This document shows, piece after piece, positions 19,122 to 29,318 of a stretch of DNA of 64,000 bases. The notes beneath the pieces are model-generated. The model saw only the letters and a list, made by a program, of their open reading frames with translations. It made no database searches and was not told the DNA's origin. The position numbers and the translations under genes were made by a program. Numbering within the stretch: the first letter of the stretch is position 1; each line of letters begins with the position of its first letter. The stretch spans positions 31,978 to 95,977 of the forward strand of contig NZ_BDJC01000025.1 of NCBI RefSeq assembly GCF_002005565.1, written 5' to 3'. This DNA is from Streptomyces sp. JHA26 (lineage in GTDB: Bacteria > Actinomycetota > Actinomycetes > Streptomycetales > Streptomycetaceae).

Positions 19122-20228
19122 ATGAGCGTGCGCATCGACATCACGGGGCTGCGGCCGGAGAGGGTCGCCGTCGTGCCCTCCCCCCTGGCCGAGTTGTGCA
19201 TGGCGCTGCACGCGCTGTCCGAGCCGGGCCACCACCCGGGGCTGCAGGGCTGGGTGACCGGTGTCACCGCCCGGCTCGACCCGCACCTGGCCGACCGGAT
19301 GTGCGAGGCCGACTTCCTGTGGCGGACGACGTTCTCGGACCTGTTCCTGCCCTTCGCCGGCATCCCCGGCCGCAGCACGCTGCCCGGCGCCACCCTCGCC
19401 GAGGACCTGGACCTGCTGGACAAGCTGTCGGACGAGCAGTTCGTGGACGCGGCACTGGAGTTCACCTGCGCCATGCCCCACGGCACCCAGGGCGCCTCCG
19501 CGCTCTCGGACGCCGTGTTGCGCCGGCGCGCCCTGGACCTGGCCACCGCGCGGGGGCCGCGGCAACTGCGGTTCAGTGAACGGCTGCTGGCCGACCCGCC
19601 CCGGATCCGGGCCTGGCTGCGCCAGTTCCTGCACGACTGCGACGAGGCGTTCTTCGCGGACGCCTGGTCCCGGCTGCGCCACCAGCTCGCGGCCGACGCC
19701 CGCCACAAGACGGAGCTGCTGCGGCGCCGGGGCCTGGCCGAGGCGCTGGCCGCGGTGTCCCCGGCGGTGGCGCTGGACGAGGCGGCCGGTGTGATCACGG
19801 TCGACAAGCTGGGCGACGGCCGCACGGCCACCGGGGACGGCGGTCTGCTGCTCCTGCCCACCAGCTTCGGATGGCCGCACCTGTCGGTCCTGCACCGGTA
19901 CGGCTGGCAGCCCGTCCTGCACTACCCGGTCGGCGCCGCCGAGCCGGTCTCCCCGCCGTCCGTCGAGCAGCTCACGCTGCGGATGTCCGCACTGTCCCAC
20001 CCGGTGCGGATGCGGATCTGCCGCCACCTGGCCCGCAGCGCGTACACCACGGGCGAACTGGCGCAGGCGCACGGCCTGACGGCCCCGGAGGTGTCCCGGC
20101 ACCTGGGCGTGCTGAAGAAGGCGGGCCTGATCACCACGCGCCGCCGCGGGCGGTACGTCCTGCACCAGCTGGACGTGACGGTGGTGGCCCGGCTCGGCAG
20201 CGACTTCCTGGAGGGCCTCCTCCGGTGA
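19122..20228 (+). CDS. DUF5937/ArsR-type winged-helix regulator
   Basis: A 368-residue regulator. The first 250 residues match the DUF5937-type domain common in Streptomyces (PSPLAELCMALHALSEPGHH, ADFLWRTTFSDLFLPFAGIP), probably a ligand-sensing part. The C-terminal 90 residues are an ArsR-type winged helix (LTLRMSALSHPVRMRICRHL, ELAQAHGLTAPEVSRHLGVL, KKAGLITTRRRGRYVLHQLD). The Cys pairs of metal-sensing ArsR proteins are not seen. ATG 19122 is favoured over an in-frame GTG five codons earlier. It likely controls itself and the small gene at 18739 through 19061-19083. Confidence 0.86.
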   Translation: MSVRIDITGLRPERVAVVPSPLAELCMALHALSEPGHHPGLQGWVTGVTARLDPHLADRMCEADFLWRTTFSDLFLPFAGIPGRSTLPGATLAEDLDLLDKLSDEQFVDAALEFTCAMPHGTQGASALSDAVLRRRALDLATARGPRQLRFSERLLADPPRIRAWLRQFLHDCDEAFFADAWSRLRHQLAADARHKTELLRRRGLAEALAAVSPAVALDEAAGVITVDKLGDGRTATGDGGLLLLPTSFGWPHLSVLHRYGWQPVLHYPVGAAEPVSPPSVEQLTLRMSALSHPVRMRICRHLARSAYTTGELAQAHGLTAPEVSRHLGVLKKAGLITTRRRGRYVLHQLDVTVVARLGSDFLEGLLR

Positions 20229-20259
20229 CCCGGCGCCGTGGGGGGGGAGGGGCGGGCGG

Positions 20260-20931
20260 TCAGCCGTGTCCGCCGGCCCGCACCAGCCCGGTCTCGTAGG
20301 CCAGGACCACCACCTGCACCCGGTCGCGCAGGCCGAGCTTGGTCAGGATGCGGCCGACGTGCGTCTTCACGGTCGCCTCGGACAGCACGAGCCGGGTCGC
20401 GATCTCCCGGTTGGACATGCCCTGCGCGACCAGCACCATCACCTCGCGCTCGCGCTCGGTGAGCCGCTGGAGCTCCCCGTGCCGGGGCTCCTGGCCGGCG
20501 GTCGGCAGCATCGGGGCGAACCGGTCGAGGAGCCGGCGGGTGGTCGAGGGGGCCACCACCGCGTCGCCGCTGTGCACGGAGCGGATCGCGGCGAGCAGCT
20601 CGCCGGGCGGCACGTCCTTGAGCATGAAGCCGGAGGCGCCCGCCTTCAGCGCCGAGAAGGCGTACTCGTCCAGGTCGAAGGTGGTCAGGATCAGCACCTT
20701 CGGCGCGGCCGGGTCCGCGCAGATCCGGCTGGTGGTCTCCACCCCGTCGAGCTTGGGCATGCGGACGTCCATCAGGACGACGTCGACGGCGGTCGAACGC
20801 AGCACCTGGAGTGCCTCGACGCCGTCGCCCGCCTCCGCGACGACCTCCATGTCCGGCTGGGCCGCGAGCACCATCCGGAACCCGGTGCGCAGCAGCACCT
20901 GGTCGTCGACGAGCATCACGCGGATCGTCAT
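20260..20931 (-). CDS. NarL/FixJ-family response regulator
   Basis: A 223-residue two-component regulator: receiver domain with VMLVDDQVLLRTGF acidic pocket, phospho-acceptor D55 in VVLMDVRMP, the conserved Thr/Lys region (LILTTF, GFMLKD), and a C-terminal LuxR-type helix-turn-helix (LTEREREVMVLVAQGMSNRE, IATRLVLSEATVKTHVGRIL). ATG 20931 has AGAGG upstream. The kinase gene lies 83 bases upstream on the same strand. Regulon not deducible here. Confidence 0.95.
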   Translation of the reverse strand: MTIRVMLVDDQVLLRTGFRMVLAAQPDMEVVAEAGDGVEALQVLRSTAVDVVLMDVRMPKLDGVETTSRICADPAAPKVLILTTFDLDEYAFSALKAGASGFMLKDVPPGELLAAIRSVHSGDAVVAPSTTRRLLDRFAPMLPTAGQEPRHGELQRLTEREREVMVLVAQGMSNREIATRLVLSEATVKTHVGRILTKLGLRDRVQVVVLAYETGLVRAGGHG

Positions 20932-21014
20932 CGGGCCTCTTCCGTTCTCCGGCCGGAGCCCCGGCCGGGGGTTGTGACAGGTGTCAACGCCGTACACGCG
21001 TACGGGCACGGAGG

Positions 21015-22217
21015 TCAGTGTGCGGGCTTCAGCGGCAGCAGCGCACTGATGCGGAATCCTCCGCCGGGCCGCGGGCCGGCGTCCAGGGTGCCGCCGACCA
21101 TGCCGATCCGTTCCCGCATGCCGATCAGTCCGTGGCCCTGGCCGTCGAAGCCGCCCTCCTCGTACAGCTCGTGGGGGGCGCCCTTGCCGTCGTCCTCTAT
21201 GAGCAGGCCCAGTCCGTCGTCGAAGTAGACGAGGCGCACGCTCGCGCCCGCGTTGGGTCCGCCGTGCTTGCGGGTGTTGGTGAGCGCCTCCTGCACGATG
21301 CGGTACGCGGTCAGCTCGACGCCGCTGGGCAGCCGGCGCGGAGTGCCCTCCACCTTGAAGTCGACGGGCAGCCCCGAGGTGCGGCACTGCTCGACCAGCT
21401 CCTCGATCTGCTGGACGTCGGGCTGCGGGACGTACTCCCCGGCCTCCTGGTGCTCGCCGGTGCGGAGCACGCCGAGCAGGCGGCGCATCTCGGCGAGGGC
21501 CTGCCGGCCGGTGGAGGAGATGGTCTCCAGGGCCTTCTTCGCCTGGTCGGGCGCCGCGTCCAGGACGTAGGCGGCGCCGTCGGCCTGCACCACCATGACC
21601 GAGACGTTGTGCGCGACGACGTCGTGCAGCTCCCGGGCGATCCGGGCCCGTTCGGCGGCGACCGCGACCTTGGCCTGCGCCTCGCGTTCCTTCTCCAGCC
21701 GGGCGTTGCGTTCCTCCAGCTGCGCGAAGTAGGCGCGGCGGGTGCGGACGGAGTCGCCGAGCACCCAGGCGAGGGCGAACGGCACCGCCTGGAAGACCGT
21801 GATGGCGAGGTTGCCCGCGATGCCGGTGTCCTGGCTGGGCCAGCGCAGCTGCGCGAGGGGCGCGGCGCACAGGCCCGTGGTGAGCGCGACCCGGGAGGCC
21901 CAGCGGGCGCCGGTCACGGCCACGGTGTAGACGATCACCAGCAGGGCGAAGTCGGCGGACATCGTGGGGATGTCCAGCACCAGCTGGCCCACCCCCAGCG
22001 CGGCGGCCAGCAGCAGCATCTTCTCCGGCATGCGCCGGCGCAGCGCGATCACCACGGACAGCAGCACCATGAGCGGAACGACCAGCGCCGTGACGTCCTT
22101 CCCCTGGGCCTCCTGCTGCGGGGTCACCGACATCACGGAGATCCCGAGCAGGAAGAGGGCCCAGAAACAGTCGACCCCGGTCGGGTGTCTGCGGAGGAAG
22201 TCGTAGAGGCGCTGCAC
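21015..22217 (-). CDS. NarL-type sensor histidine kinase
   Basis: A 400-residue sensor. About six membrane segments occupy residues 15-165, with little extracellular domain, so it may sense membrane state. A coiled coil (YFAQLEERNARLEKEREAQA) leads to the HisKA_3 dimerisation box ARIARELHDVVAHNVSVMVV, with phospho-acceptor H198. The HATPase_c has YRIVQEALTNTRKHG and GHGLIGMRERIGMVGG. It pairs with the regulator at 20260. The GTG at 22217 has no ribosome site but lies seven bases after TACTCT, fitting a leaderless message. Confidence 0.94.
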   Translation of the reverse strand: MQRLYDFLRRHPTGVDCFWALFLLGISVMSVTPQQEAQGKDVTALVVPLMVLLSVVIALRRRMPEKMLLLAAALGVGQLVLDIPTMSADFALLVIVYTVAVTGARWASRVALTTGLCAAPLAQLRWPSQDTGIAGNLAITVFQAVPFALAWVLGDSVRTRRAYFAQLEERNARLEKEREAQAKVAVAAERARIARELHDVVAHNVSVMVVQADGAAYVLDAAPDQAKKALETISSTGRQALAEMRRLLGVLRTGEHQEAGEYVPQPDVQQIEELVEQCRTSGLPVDFKVEGTPRRLPSGVELTAYRIVQEALTNTRKHGGPNAGASVRLVYFDDGLGLLIEDDGKGAPHELYEEGGFDGQGHGLIGMRERIGMVGGTLDAGPRPGGGFRISALLPLKPAH

Positions 22218-22335
22218 CTAACCCAGAGTAGGGAAGCGAAATAGGTGCAGGGGTCAACCGGAGGGCCGATCCACGCCTGGCGCGCGTACTCCGCAAGGTG
22301 GAGGCTCTGCTCTCCTGTGCGCCTAGCCTGGGCCT

Positions 22336-23534
22336 GTGACGGCGAAGGCAGCGGGAACGGCGGGGACGTCGGGGTCAGCGGGGGCGGCAGAGGCCGACGG
22401 GACGGACGACGACTGGCGTGGCTGGCGGGAGGCCACGGCGGACGCCCTGTACGGACCGGCGGGGTTCTACCGCCGCCCCGAGGGGCCCGCCGGGCACTTC
22501 CGTACGTCGGTGCACGCCTCGCCGCTGTTCGCGGGGGCCGTGGCGCGGCTGCTGTGCCGGGTCGACGAGGCGCTGGGCCGGCCGGCGTCGCTCGCCTTCG
22601 TGGACATGGCCGCGGGGCGGGGCGAACTGGTCACCGGTGTGCTGGCCGCGCTGCCCGCGGACGTGGCCGCCCGCACGCGCGCGTACGCCGTCGAGGTCGC
22701 CGGCCGCCCCGACGGGCTCGACCGGCGGATCGCGTGGTCGGCCGAGCCGCCGCGCGGGGTGACGGGGCTGCTGTTCGCCAACGAGTGGCTGGACAACGTG
22801 CCGGTGGACGTGGCGGAGGTGGACGCCGACGGCGTGGCGCGGCGGGTGCTCGTGCGGGGCGACGGGACGGAACGGCTCGGGGAACTGGTGGGCGGGGCGG
22901 ACGCCGAGTGGCTGGCGCGCTGGTGGCCGCTGCCGGGCCGGGAGGGGCTGCGGGCCGAGATCGGGCTCCCCCGGGACACCGCGTGGGCGTCCGCCGTCTC
23001 CACGCTCGGGCGGGGACTGGCCGTCGCCGCCGACTACGCCCACACGCGGGACGCCCGCCCGCCCTTCGGAACGCTCACCGGCTTCCGGGAGGGGCGGGAG
23101 ACGGCACCGGTACCGGACGGCACGTGCGACATCACGGCCCACGTCGCCCTGGACGCGTGCGCGACGGCCGGCGGCGCGGACGGTGCCGGGCTCGGCGGTA
23201 CGAGGTCCGGCACGGACGGCACCGGGCGGGCGGCGGCCGGGGCGGTGCGGGGGTCGGGCCGTACGGAGCGCGTGCCGGCGTGCACGCCCCCGGCGCGCGG
23301 CTGCTCCCCCAGCGCGCCGCCCTGCGCGCCCTCGGCGTCGTGGGCGCACGCCCTCCGCTCGCGCTCGCCTCCACCGACCCGGCGGCGTACGTGCGCGCCC
23401 TCGCGAGCGCCTCCGAGGCCGCCGAGCTGACCGCGTCCGGCGGGCTCGGCGACTTCCTGTGGCTGCTCCAGCCGGTCGGGGCCGTCGACGCCGCGCGGCT
23501 ACTTGTCGATGTCCCCGACCACGAAGAACAGTGA
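22336..23534 (+). pseudogene. PF02636 (NDUFAF7/MidA-like) SAM methyltransferase with an apparent frameshift
   Basis: Reading from GTG 22336 gives a clear methyltransferase N-terminus: LAFVDMAAGRGELVTGVLAA (SAM loop), LLFANEWLDNVPVDVAEVDA (the family's ANExxDxxPV) and CDITAHVALDACATA. After about 23245 this frame becomes Pro/Ser/Arg-rich nonsense, while the frame ending at 23534 carries the expected C-terminus (LLPQRAALRALGV, PPLALASTDPAAYVRALASA, GLGDFLWLLQPVG). So one base is missing, or two are extra, somewhere in about 23160-23300, a G-rich tract with G5 and G4 runs. Sequencing error and real mutation are both possible. The 3' end overlaps the convergent nuoD by 36 bases. Family members methylate an arginine of the NuoD homologue. 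Confidence 0.75.
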
Positions 23535-24650
23535 CCCCAGGATCGCCACCATGTCCGCGACCAGCGTCCCGGGCAGCAGCTCCGTCAGCGCCTGGATGTT
23601 GTTGTACGAGGCGGACCGCAGCTTCAGCCGGTACGGGGTCTTCTCGCCCTTGCTGACCAGGTAGTAGCCGTTGATGCCGAGCGGGTTCTCGGTCCACGCG
23701 TACGTGTGGCCCTCGGGCGCCTTCAGCACCTTCGGGAGCCGCTGGTTGACCGGGCCGGGCTCCAGCTCGGCGAGGCGGTCCAGGCAGGCGTCGGCGAGGT
23801 CGAGGGCGTTGTGCGTCTGCTCCAGGAGGCACTCGAAGCGGGCGAGGCAGTCGCCCTCGGTGCGGGTGACGACCTTCAGGGTGTCCTGCAGTTCGCCGTA
23901 GGCGAGGTACGGCTCGTCGCGGCGCAGGTCGAAGTCGACGCCGGAGGCGCGCGCGATCGGGCCGCTGACGCCGTACGCGTGCACGGCCTCGGCGCTCAGG
24001 ACGCCCACGCCCCGGGTGCGCCCCCGGAAGATCTCGTTGCCGAGTACCAGGTCGTCGAAGACGTCCATGCGCGAGCGCACGGCGGCGACGGCACCGCGCG
24101 CGCGTGCGGCCCAGCCGGACGGCAGGTCCTCCTTGAGGCCGCCGACGCGGTTGAACATGTAGTGCATGCGCCCGCCCGAGACCTCCTCCATGACGTTCTG
24201 GAGGACCTCGCGCTCCCGGAAGGCGTAGAAGACCGGGGTGATGCCGCCCAGCTCCAGCGGGTACGACCCGAGGAACATCAGGTGGTTCAGCACCCGGTTC
24301 AGCTCCGCGAGCAGCGTCCGCGTCCACACCGCGCGCGGGGGGACCTCCATGCCGAGCATGCGCTCCACGGCGAGGACGACGCCCAGTTCGTTGGAGAACG
24401 CGGACAGCCAGTCGTGCCGGTTGGCCAGCACGATGATCTGCCGGTAGTCACGCGCCTCGAACAGCTTCTCCGCGCCGCGGTGCATGTAGCCGATCACGGG
24501 TTCCGCGCTCGTGATGCGCTCGCCGTCCAGGACGAGCCGCAGCCGCAGCACGCCGTGCGTCGACGGGTGCTGGGGGCCGATGTTGAGCACCATGTCGGTG
24601 CTCTCCGCGGCACCGCCGATACCGACCGTGGTCTCCGTCGTAGGAGTCAT
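23499..24650 (-). CDS. nuoD2: Orphan NADH-quinone oxidoreductase subunit D
   Basis: Homologue of the 49-kDa subunit of respiratory complex I, which forms the quinone pocket. At 383 residues it is slightly shorter than operon-borne NuoD. Conserved parts are present: IGPQHPSTHGVLRLRLVLDG, IGYMHRGAEKLFE, ANRHDWLSAFSNELGVVLAV, GRMHYMFNRVGGLKEDLP, LVSKGEKTPYRLKLRS, and the ending VADMVAILGSLFFVVGDIDK close to the usual DxDR-like terminus. No other nuo genes lie nearby, so it is an isolated paralogue that could replace or modify the main subunit. ATG 24650 has GGAG nine bases upstream. Convergent with the methyltransferase. Confidence 0.92.
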   Translation of the reverse strand: MTPTTETTVGIGGAAESTDMVLNIGPQHPSTHGVLRLRLVLDGERITSAEPVIGYMHRGAEKLFEARDYRQIIVLANRHDWLSAFSNELGVVLAVERMLGMEVPPRAVWTRTLLAELNRVLNHLMFLGSYPLELGGITPVFYAFREREVLQNVMEEVSGGRMHYMFNRVGGLKEDLPSGWAARARGAVAAVRSRMDVFDDLVLGNEIFRGRTRGVGVLSAEAVHAYGVSGPIARASGVDFDLRRDEPYLAYGELQDTLKVVTRTEGDCLARFECLLEQTHNALDLADACLDRLAELEPGPVNQRLPKVLKAPEGHTYAWTENPLGINGYYLVSKGEKTPYRLKLRSASYNNIQALTELLPGTLVADMVAILGSLFFVVGDIDK

Positions 24651-24681
24651 GCACACAGTCTCCCCTACGTACGCTGGCCCC

Positions 24682-25233
24682 ATGGAGACGGGGAGCCCTG
24701 ACCACACGGGCACGGCGGGGGCGGCGGAGGCCGGTCCCGGGGCGGCGGCCGGGACGGACACGACGGCGGGCGGACCGGTGTGGACCGGGCTGCCGCCGGG
24801 ACTGCTGCGGATGCGGCGCCTGTTGCTGGTGGTGTGGATGGGGCTGTTCGCCCTGGCCGCCGGACTCGTGCCCGGGCTGCTGGCGGGACCCGCCTGGGCC
24901 GCCTTCGCGCTGCTGCCGCTGGCCGTGCTGGCCTGGGGCTGGGTGATGCTGGAACGCAACTGGCGCTCCTGGCGGTACGCCGAGCGCGCCGACGACCTGC
25001 TGATCAGCCGGGGCGTGCTGTGGCGGGAGGAGACCGTCGTGCCGTACGGCCGGATGCAACTGGTCGAGGTGACCTCCGGGCCCGTCGAACGGTACTTCGG
25101 GCTGGCCGGTGTGCAGCTGCACACGGCCGCCGCCGCGACCGACGCGACCATCCCGGGCCTGGACCCGGCCGAGGCGGAACGACTGCGCGACCGGCTCACC
25201 GAGCTGGGCGAGGCCCGATCGGCGGGGCTGTGA
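24682..25233 (+). CDS. PH-domain (bPH2/YdbS-type) membrane protein
   Basis: A 183-residue protein: low-complexity N-terminus, two membrane segments (LLLVVWMGLFALAAGLVPGL, AWAAFALLPLAVLAWGWVML), then one bacterial PH-2 domain (YAERADDLLISRGVLWREET, VPYGRMQLVEVTSGPVERYF). It pairs with the three-copy PH-2 protein encoded next, as in B. subtilis ydbS-ydbT. Function unproven; such pairs are membrane-associated. TACGCT six bases before the ATG suggests a leaderless transcript. Confidence 0.88.
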   Translation: METGSPDHTGTAGAAEAGPGAAAGTDTTAGGPVWTGLPPGLLRMRRLLLVVWMGLFALAAGLVPGLLAGPAWAAFALLPLAVLAWGWVMLERNWRSWRYAERADDLLISRGVLWREETVVPYGRMQLVEVTSGPVERYFGLAGVQLHTAAAATDATIPGLDPAEAERLRDRLTELGEARSAGL

Positions 25234-26546
25234 GCACCACGGGTGCCGACGAGGCGGTGACCGAACGCCGACTGCACCCCGTCACCCCGCTGCGGCGGGC
25301 CTGGGCGCCGGTCGCCGTGATCGCCGGGTGGGCCGTGCACGACCCCGACCAGGCACAGCGCCAGCTGACCAGGCTGACCACGACCACGCTGCTGACCGGT
25401 CTCGCCGTACTGATCCCCGCCGCCGCCCTGTACGGCTTCCTGACCTGGTGGTTCACCCACTTCGCGGTGACGGACGCCGAGCTGCGCATCCGTACCGGCC
25501 TGTTGTTCAGGCGCACGGCGCACATCCGGCTCGAACGCATCCAGGCCGTCGACGTCACCCAGCCGCTGCTGGCCCGCGTCGCGGGGGTCGCCAAGCTGAG
25601 ACTCGACGTCGTCGGGACCGACAAGAAGGACGAGCTGGCCTTCCTGGGCGTCGCCGAGGCGCGTGCGCTGCGGGCCGAGCTGCTCGCGCGCGCGGCGGGC
25701 TTCGCGCCCGGGACGGCGCACGAGGTCGGTGAGGCGCCGTCCCGGCACCTGCTGCGCGTGCCGCCCGGCGTCCTCGCCGTCTCCCTGCTGCTGACCGGCG
25801 CGACCTGGGGCACGCTGGCCGCCGCCGTGGCCGTGCCGGCGCTGCTGTGGCCGGCCACCCACAGCCTGTGGACGGTCCTGGCGACCGCCCTGCCGCTGGC
25901 GGGCGCGGCCGGTGCGAGGAGCGTGGGGCGGTTCGTCGGGGAGTACGACTGGACGGTGGCCGAGTCGCCGGACGGGCTGCGCATCGACCACGGGCTGCTG
26001 GACCGGGCCCACGAGACGGTGCCGCCGGGCCGGGTGCAGACGGTGCGGATCGTGGAGCCGCTGCTGTGGCGCCGGCGGGGCTGGGTCCGGGTGGAGCTGG
26101 ACGTGGCCGGGTCGTCGAACTCCGTGCTGCTGCCGGTCGCCCCGCGCGAGATCGCCGAGTCGGTGGTGGCGCGCGTGCTGCCCGGGGTGACCGTGCCGGC
26201 GCCGGCGGCGCTGTCGCGTCCGCCGCGGCGGTCCCGGTGGTGTCTGCCGCTGTGGTGGCGCGGTCACGGGCTGGCCGTCACCGACGCGGTGTTCGCCGCC
26301 CGGCACGGGCTGCTGCGGCGGAGCCTGGCGCTGGTCCCGCACGCCAAGGTCCAGAGCGTCCGCCTCACCCAGGGCCCGTGGCAGCGGGCCCGGCGGGTCG
26401 CCGACGTACGGGTGGACACGGGGGCGGACAAGACCGTGACCGCGCGCCTGCGGGACGCGGACGAGGCGGCGGAGCTGCTGCGCGACCAGGCGGAACGGTC
26501 CCGCACGGGCCGGCGGGACGCGCGCCCGGACCGGTGGATGGCGTGA
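25230..26546 (+). CDS. Multi-PH-domain (bPH2/YdbT-type) membrane protein
   Basis: A 438-residue partner of the preceding gene. Three bPH2 repeats can be seen: FAVTDAELRIRTGLLFRRTA plus RLERIQAVDVTQPLLARVAG; WTVAESPDGLRIDHGLLDRA plus PPGRVQTVRIVEPLLWRRRG; and LAVTDAVFAARHGLLRRSLA plus PHAKVQSVRLTQGPWQRARR. Membrane segments lie between them. GTG 25230 overlaps the previous stop (GTGA), so translation is coupled. Confidence 0.9.
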   Translation: MSTTGADEAVTERRLHPVTPLRRAWAPVAVIAGWAVHDPDQAQRQLTRLTTTTLLTGLAVLIPAAALYGFLTWWFTHFAVTDAELRIRTGLLFRRTAHIRLERIQAVDVTQPLLARVAGVAKLRLDVVGTDKKDELAFLGVAEARALRAELLARAAGFAPGTAHEVGEAPSRHLLRVPPGVLAVSLLLTGATWGTLAAAVAVPALLWPATHSLWTVLATALPLAGAAGARSVGRFVGEYDWTVAESPDGLRIDHGLLDRAHETVPPGRVQTVRIVEPLLWRRRGWVRVELDVAGSSNSVLLPVAPREIAESVVARVLPGVTVPAPAALSRPPRRSRWCLPLWWRGHGLAVTDAVFAARHGLLRRSLALVPHAKVQSVRLTQGPWQRARRVADVRVDTGADKTVTARLRDADEAAELLRDQAERSRTGRRDARPDRWMA

Positions 26547-26608
26547 CGCGGACCGCGACCCGGGACGATGCCGCCGGCCGGTGACGGGACCCGCCCGGCC
26601 CGCGCCGG

Positions 26609-27883
<1,275 letters not shown>

Positions 27884-28048
27884 GGCCAGAAACTTACCGC
27901 GCGTAGGCGAATCTTGGCGCCCGGCCCCGCAAAAACACGACCGTCTCCCTGGCGTTCACACGGCATCAGGATTCCACTTGCCCGCCGGAAGCCGAATTAA
28001 ATCAAGATCATTTCTGGGAAAGCCCGCCCACCGGCCGGCGGCCACGCG

Positions 28049-29170
28049 TCAACGGCCGTCCAGCCGCCCGCTGAGCCACTGCAGCATCGCGGGGATCTCG
28101 CGCCGCCAGGTATTGAAGTTGTGCCCGCCCCTTTCGAGGATGATCGACGAGATCCGCGTCGGCTTCTTCTCCTTCACCCGCTCTATGAACTTCAGCGTGT
28201 CCTTGTAGTTCGTCTCACCGGACTTGCTGCTGGTGACGAGCAGCGAAGTAGCGGGCGCGGGCATGTTCTTGATGCACCACCAGAGGTCGGCCCGATTCCG
28301 CAGTCCCTCGTCGCCGTGGAAGAGGTCGCCCGTGGTCGGATCGCTGGGGGCGTCGTAGTACGCGGACAGGCCGACGCCGGCGGCGTAGACGCCGGGATGG
28401 TGCAGGGCGAGCTTCAGCGCGCAGTAACCCCCGGTCGAGTTCCCGACGATGCCCCAGCTGCCCGCTCCCCGGCCCACCCGGTACCGGCTGAGGACGGCCT
28501 CGGGGAGGTCCTCGGCGAAGAACGACTCCGTCTGCGGGCCGCCCGGCACGTCCACGCACTCCGTGTCGCGCGGCGGCGCCACCGTGGGCCGCAGCATCAC
28601 CAGCACCATCGGCTGCATGCGGCCGTCCCTGGCCAGGTCCAGCGCCGTGCGCGGGTAGTGGAGCTTGCTCACCAGCGCCTCGGTCGTCCCCGGGTAGCCG
28701 GTCAGGACGACGGCCGCGGGGAAGGTGCGGGTGCGGTACCGCGGCTGGAAGTACTCCGGGGGCAGGTACACCTCCGCGGGCGTCGCGATGCGCGTCGTGC
28801 GGCCGACGATCCTGACGCTCTGGATCTGGCCGCCGTCCTCCGGCCGGGCCCCGCCCGCCTGCCTCACCCGCCGCTCGCCGACCACCCGGAGCGGGCCGCC
28901 GGCGCCTGCCGAGTGGTCGACCACCACGCCCTGCCCGGTCTCCCGCCCGAACAGGTCGGCCCAGCTCGCGTAGAACCCGAAGGCCTGGTTGGCGGCGAGC
29001 GCGACCGCGGCGAAGACCGCCAGCTGGGTGGCGAGCAGCAGACCTGTCCGGCCCAGGACGGCACGCCAGTTCCGCCCGGCCAGGCGCGGCCACAGCCACA
29101 CCGTGCCGACGAACAGCAGCACGCCGGACACGACCGCCAGCGCCAGCACCTTGTTGCTTGTCAGACCCAT
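28049..29170 (-). CDS. Membrane-anchored alpha/beta-hydrolase (antigen-85/esterase-D type)
   Basis: A 373-residue protein. Two or three N-terminal membrane segments (residues 5-65) precede an extracytoplasmic alpha/beta-hydrolase: PAAVVLTGYPGTTEALVSKL, the nucleophile elbow WGIVGNSTGGYCALKLALHH (GNSTGG), and the catalytic His in ILERGGHNFNTWR. The layout is that of the mycolyltransferase/esterase-D family, which in streptomycetes (no mycolates) acts on other esters. ATG 29170 is chosen. Divergent from the lysyl-PG synthase-like gene, 148 bases away, consistent with an envelope-modification locus. Confidence 0.87.
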   Translation of the reverse strand: MGLTSNKVLALAVVSGVLLFVGTVWLWPRLAGRNWRAVLGRTGLLLATQLAVFAAVALAANQAFGFYASWADLFGRETGQGVVVDHSAGAGGPLRVVGERRVRQAGGARPEDGGQIQSVRIVGRTTRIATPAEVYLPPEYFQPRYRTRTFPAAVVLTGYPGTTEALVSKLHYPRTALDLARDGRMQPMVLVMLRPTVAPPRDTECVDVPGGPQTESFFAEDLPEAVLSRYRVGRGAGSWGIVGNSTGGYCALKLALHHPGVYAAGVGLSAYYDAPSDPTTGDLFHGDEGLRNRADLWWCIKNMPAPATSLLVTSSKSGETNYKDTLKFIERVKEKKPTRISSIILERGGHNFNTWRREIPAMLQWLSGRLDGR

Positions 29171-29318
29171 GCCTCGCTACCTGCCTACGCTTTCCCACAC
29201 GGTGCCCGGCCCCCCGTCGGGTTCACGAGGGGTTCCCCCGTAACGTTCCTCCGCCTGTGACGCGGCTTCGAGAAGGGGAGTGAACCTCTCTCCCCAGGAC
29301 ACCGTCCTAGAGGTCGCA

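Noticed and set aside
24780..25229. Upstream in-frame extension of the second PH-domain protein
   Set aside because: It overlaps the first PH-domain gene in another frame and gives Arg/Gly-rich sequence; GTG 25230 with the GTGA overlap is the natural start.
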